Positions 33,992-36,696 of a DNA stretch of 36,696 bases are shown here, in pieces; within the stretch, counting starts at the first letter, position 1; every line of letters begins with the position of its first letter. The DNA is from Phormidium tanganyikae FI6-MK23 (GTDB lineage: Bacteria; Cyanobacteriota; Cyanobacteriia; Leptolyngbyales; Leptolyngbyaceae), in the NCBI GenBank assembly GCA_019359175.1, contig JAHHHU010000032.1, forward strand, positions 1 through 36,696. Reading direction: 5' to 3'. The position numbers and the translations under genes were made by a program. The notes below the pieces were generated by a model. The model saw only the letters and a program-made list of their open reading frames with translations, did not search any database and was not told where the DNA came from.

Positions 33992-35356
33992 TTACGGTTG
34001 CAGCGTTTTCACCGTGAGAACTTGCGGCGGTGTTGCATCAGGCGGATAGAGAAAATCAAACTGCACTAAACGTCGTTCTTGGGGTTTCATCTGTAAGGTA
34101 ATCAGCGGATCGCCTTGTTGACCGCGCTGTTGCACCAAATGAGCATAGTAAGTTTGGGGCAACCCTCGATCGTCGTTGTATCTCAGTCGCACTGTTCCGC
34201 GAAAGTTCATCTGTGTTCCTGGAGGCTGCAAAAAGCGCAATCCTGATTGAGTATCGTCACGCTTCAGAGGTGTCTCAACCGTAACAACAACGGTTTGATC
34301 TTGATCAGTCGTGTTCTGCAAAGGCATTGTTAGACTGTACTGAATTGCATAGTTTCCATGTGCTTGATAAGCAGTGTCAGGATAGCGACGAATCAGCTTT
34401 GCGCTTTGATTTTGGTTTGTGCCTAATGTGCCGCGATTCAAGGTGGCTAAACCGTATGAGAAGCCTTTTCCCGGCTCAGGAGTTGCGAGAGAATCGCGAT
34501 CGCGATCGACAATCCGCCCATTCCATTGAGAACCAACTGCAACGCCCGCTACTCGTCCATAGATTAAATTCCCTTCGGTTTGCTCGATCGGCGTTGGCGT
34601 TTTGTCACGAGGCTCTGAAACATTCGCTGTATTTAACAACGTTTGCCATTCTTCTACAGTCGGTTCGCGCTCGGTTCCATCTGGATTTTGCTTTGCAAAC
34701 ATTCCCAAGCTTGCAAGATAGACCTTTCCAGTGCTGCGGAGTCTCATCAAGCTCGATCGACCATTGAGCGGCGGTGTTAATGGCTTCACGGGAATCGGCA
34801 AATTTAGCAACATCCGACTTTCTCCAGGCGGAATCACAACCTGAGCCGGAAAGATATCTTGCCGTAGTCCGCGCAACACTTCACCTACTGCACGACTTCC
34901 GGGGCCTGAGAACGTTTTGCCATCATCGTTTTCCACAACAGCAGGCAGGGGAATAAAGGGTGCATCCGGTTGGCTGAGATAACTGGCGGCTTGAAGAATG
35001 TCGATCGTTACGGGTTCTTTGCCTGGATTGTTCGCAATCACTCCAATGTAAAGCGTTCTTAAATCTGTCGGCGTAAGTGCTTTGGCAATGTGATGTGCGA
35101 AGATGTCAAAGCGTCCTGAAAAGAGTTGATTGAGGTGAGCGGTGGGAACTTGCTTTCCAGCAGGTGGAAAGGTTGAAAGTAAAACTCCCTCAGTTTGCAC
35201 CACTTCGGGACTGTTGCTATTGAAAACTAACACTGAATCTAACTCACCCGGAAGAACGCGCATTTCTTGAGGCTGCACGATCGTTTGTGGCTGAGGTTTG
35301 GGAGCTGGCGAGGGAGTTGCTTGTGACAAGATCAAACTGGAGAGAAGCGACAACAT
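33992..35356 (-). CDS. DUF3370 domain protein with signal peptide
   Basis: 454 residues from ATG 35356 (MLSLLSSLILSQATPSPAPK); a TTG 30 bases further up is the only alternative. Residues 1-17 look like a signal peptide, so the protein is exported. The body carries cyanobacterial DUF3370 blocks: VLPGELDSVLVFNSNSPEVV, TEGVLLSTFPPAGKQVPTAH, GRFDIFAHHIAKAL, and the C-terminal QYSLTMPLQNTTDQDQTVVV region. Function unknown; the family is cyanobacterial and probably a beta-rich envelope protein. Its 3' end abuts the broken vapC gene. Confidence 0.85.
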   Translation of the reverse strand: MLSLLSSLILSQATPSPAPKPQPQTIVQPQEMRVLPGELDSVLVFNSNSPEVVQTEGVLLSTFPPAGKQVPTAHLNQLFSGRFDIFAHHIAKALTPTDLRTLYIGVIANNPGKEPVTIDILQAASYLSQPDAPFIPLPAVVENDDGKTFSGPGSRAVGEVLRGLRQDIFPAQVVIPPGESRMLLNLPIPVKPLTPPLNGRSSLMRLRSTGKVYLASLGMFAKQNPDGTEREPTVEEWQTLLNTANVSEPRDKTPTPIEQTEGNLIYGRVAGVAVGSQWNGRIVDRDRDSLATPEPGKGFSYGLATLNRGTLGTNQNQSAKLIRRYPDTAYQAHGNYAIQYSLTMPLQNTTDQDQTVVVTVETPLKRDDTQSGLRFLQPPGTQMNFRGTVRLRYNDDRGLPQTYYAHLVQQRGQQGDPLITLQMKPQERRLVQFDFLYPPDATPPQVLTVKTLQP

Positions 35357-35479
35357 AGAGAAAGGCAAAATCGGGAGCGGTGACAATCATACCGAAAAAG
35401 GGCAGTGCAAATCTTATCGAAATCTTGCTGAACCTCGTGACCCTATAAACAAACTGGTATGGATTCGATAAGAAAATTT

Positions 35480-35495
35480 TGTAGCAAAAACTACA
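35480..35495 (+). promoter_or_regulatory. NtcA-type binding site upstream of the HPP gene
   Basis: TGTAGCAAAAACTACA is a perfect palindrome on TGTAG...CTACA and matches the NtcA consensus GTAN8TAC exactly (GTA at 35481-35483, TAC at 35492-35494). A TACGGT -10-like TAN3T box at 35521-35526 lies 26 bases after the site, a little more than the usual 22-23. The position 60 bases before the ATG fits activation of the HPP gene by the global nitrogen regulator. Confidence 0.7.
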
Positions 35496-35556
35496 GTTTT
35501 TAGTTCTTGGGCTTGTCAGTTACGGTAATCTGGCATTAGTTCAAATTGAGCCTGAT

Positions 35557-36099
35557 ATGAGAAAGTTTTACCGAGTGAGGAGATATAAGGTTCCGCTGTA
35601 TCATCGATTCCAGTCTTTCTTTGCTCGATCGACAAGCATTACTCAACCTCATTTTTCCTATTATCAAATCTTTTGTTGCTGGCTCGGCAGCTTTCTCAGC
35701 ATTGCAGCGCTAGCTTATCTCTCTGTACACACAAACTATCCTTTGATTGCGGCTCCATTTGGAGCAACGGCGGTGATTCTGTACACGCTTCCAGATAGCC
35801 CACTGGCTCAACCCCACAATGTGATTTTGGGCAACTGCATCGGTGCGATCGTGTGTGTCACCTTTGTCCAATGCTTCGGAACGGCTCCTTGGGTGATCGC
35901 TCTGTCTGTTGCGACCGCAATCAAGTTAATGCAGTTGACCAAAACTTTGCATCCTCCAGGTGGCGCAGTCGCGTTGGTGGGTGCGATGACGGGTGCGTCT
36001 TGGTCTTATCTCTTTGTCCCTGTGTTCGCTGGATCAGTAGTAATGGTGCTTTGTGCTGCTGCATTTAACCATGTCGGAAAAACATATCCAAAACGTTGA
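35557..36099 (+). CDS. HPP family membrane protein, probable nitrite transporter
   Basis: 180 residues with about four to five membrane segments (around 47-65, 70-88, 92-112, 118-130, 145-168). The family-naming motif is LHPPGGAVAL at 131-140; PLIAAPFGATAVILYTLPDS and PLAQPHNVILGNCIGA are also conserved. Members in plant chloroplast envelopes and in cyanobacteria have been described as nitrite transporters. The NtcA-type site upstream supports a role in nitrogen uptake here. The N-terminal 35 residues are basic and hydrophilic. It converges on a small minus-strand gene with a 14-base gap. Confidence 0.87.
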   Translation: MRKFYRVRRYKVPLYHRFQSFFARSTSITQPHFSYYQIFCCWLGSFLSIAALAYLSVHTNYPLIAAPFGATAVILYTLPDSPLAQPHNVILGNCIGAIVCVTFVQCFGTAPWVIALSVATAIKLMQLTKTLHPPGGAVALVGAMTGASWSYLFVPVFAGSVVMVLCAAAFNHVGKTYPKR

Positions 36100-36113
36100 T
36101 TTGGCGAGTCAAA

Positions 36114-36296
36114 CTATTTCTGTCGCAACAGCTTTTGATAGAACTCTGATTTGAACGAATCAATTTCACGCTGCATTTCCTCATCACCGATCAATCCTTT
36201 CTGATGCGATCGCAGTAAGTTGAACAGCGTCAAAACAGCATTACCCTCGACAATCCCGCGAAATACGAGAAAGTCAACCTCATCTACAAAATCCAT
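36114..36296 (-). CDS. small hypothetical protein
   Basis: 60 residues from the ATG at 36296 (MDFVDEVDFLVFRGIVEGNA). GAGGTG lies 6 bases before this ATG, which makes it a better start than the upstream GTG at 36305. The sequence is amphipathic-helical with an acidic N-terminus and ends FYQKLLRQK; it has no recognised family. Good ribosome-binding spacing and protein-like composition make it probably real. Its small size and neighbours (DUF2188 fragment, IS) suggest accessory DNA. Confidence 0.6.
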   Translation of the reverse strand: MDFVDEVDFLVFRGIVEGNAVLTLFNLLRSHQKGLIGDEEMQREIDSFKSEFYQKLLRQK

Positions 36297-36320
36297 GTTT
36301 TTCACCTCAGCTCAGTGCTG

Positions 36321-36590
36321 CTAATGATTTGATACGTTTTCTGAGGGATGCAACGGTGGAATGAAGTAGGGATAGAAGCGCGGTTGTCGAGGATTGCGGT
36401 AATTTTTGCGATCGCGCTCCACTCCCTGCCGATTGAAAATTACCAGTTCACAGCGCTGATTGATGGCGAGATTCCGCCCGTACTCAATTGCTTCTTCCTG
36501 GGTGTCAAAGATGGCAGTCGCGCGATTGCTCCCTTCTTTCTTGACTGCCCACCCTTCAGGATGAGGAACAATAGGCTTGTTGGGAAATAG
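36321..36590 (-). pseudogene. DUF2188 domain gene, 5' end interrupted
   Basis: The minus strand reads FPNKPIVPHPEGWAVKKEGS, NRATAIFDTQEEAIEYGRNL, AINQRCELVIFNRQG and ends PPLHPSENVSNH with a TAG at 36321-36323. The VVPHPEGWAVK opening and the TQEEAIE-GR helix are the DUF2188 signature. Family members start only a few residues before the VPHPEGW block, but here there is no ATG, GTG or TTG in that position; the frame stays open to the window edge without a start. A transposase begins 35 bases upstream on the other strand, so insertion of that element has probably cut off the start and promoter. Confidence 0.75.
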
Positions 36591-36624
36591 GTAATAATAG
36601 ACAAGATCAGCATTACGCCGCCAG

Positions 36625-36696
36625 ATGCTTAACCTCGAACGCGCACTGAACCAGGATCGCCTGCTACGAGCATTAACCGGGCTGAATCGAAAAGCT
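36625..36696 (+). mobile_element. insertion sequence, start of transposase gene, cut by the window end
   Basis: From ATG 36625 the last 24 codons read MLNLERALNQDRLLRALTGL then NRKA. This is the usual N-terminus of a cyanobacterial IS4/IS5-like transposase. The left end of the element should lie between about 36585 and 36620; no terminal repeat can be confirmed because the other end is outside the window. Confidence 0.72.

Noticed and set aside
33986-34049. C-terminal 22 residues of the PIN-domain frame
   Set aside because: They are read through the 3' end of the DUF3370 gene on the other strand and do not resemble VapC.
36348-36590. Plus-strand 80-residue open frame
   Set aside because: It is antisense to the DUF2188 frame, which has clear family motifs.

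Overview
This is a cyanobacterial chromosome segment. The evidence is the dense GCGATCGC (HIP1) octamers on both strands and a set of cyanobacterial families: Ycf34, a CpcS-type phycobiliprotein lyase, TxlA/HCF164-like thioredoxin, DUF3370, DUF1499, an HPP-family membrane protein, a LexA with cyanobacterial-type operators, and several Uma2 (DUF820) proteins. The style suggests a freshwater or soil filamentous lineage such as Leptolyngbya, but no species can be named from the window.

Layout. 1-3800: a DUF1499 lipid/membrane-associated protein, then a decayed uma2 gene whose two halves (858-1158 and 3377-3796) flank about 2.2 kb carrying an intact B12-binding radical SAM gene. 3790-10100: homoserine kinase (minus) divergent from folC, a hybrid PAS-PAS histidine kinase/receiver, the pyruvate dehydrogenase E2 gene and a uma2 gene 3 bp behind it. 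10200-13820: a small basic protein, a tRNA nucleotidyltransferase, Ycf34 and a secreted TPR protein with a leader hairpin. 13869-16390 (minus): methyltransferase - ECF T-component - ECF ATPase operon. 16570-19223: LexA with operator-like repeats, an AmpG-like permease and another Uma2. 19340-25354: CpcS lyase, a membrane-anchored Ser/Thr kinase, a sulfite-oxidase-like molybdoenzyme, a membrane hypothetical, a HAD phosphatase, TxlA and a second thioredoxin-fold protein. 25515-25592: a long palindromic intergenic repeat. 25644-28073: RidA and Nudix overlap as an operon, divergent from malQ. 28264-32249: SWIM protein plus SNF2 helicase. 32430-34000: ureE-ureF, then a vapB-like antitoxin with a broken vapC. 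33992-36696: DUF3370 protein, an HPP-family (probable nitrite) transporter behind a perfect NtcA-type box, a small hypothetical, and a DUF2188 gene whose 5' end is interrupted by the start of an insertion sequence that runs off the window.

Most of the window is ordinary housekeeping DNA. The unusual parts are the split uma2 gene with the radical SAM gene as apparent cargo, the LexA with a changed cleavage bond and tandem candidate operators, the leader hairpin of the TPR gene, the orphan antitoxin next to ureEF, the substituted Nudix box, and the IS junction at the right edge. I see no CRISPR array, rRNA or tRNA gene, and no obviously new multi-gene defence system; the SNF2-SWIM pair is the closest to a poorly understood conserved module.
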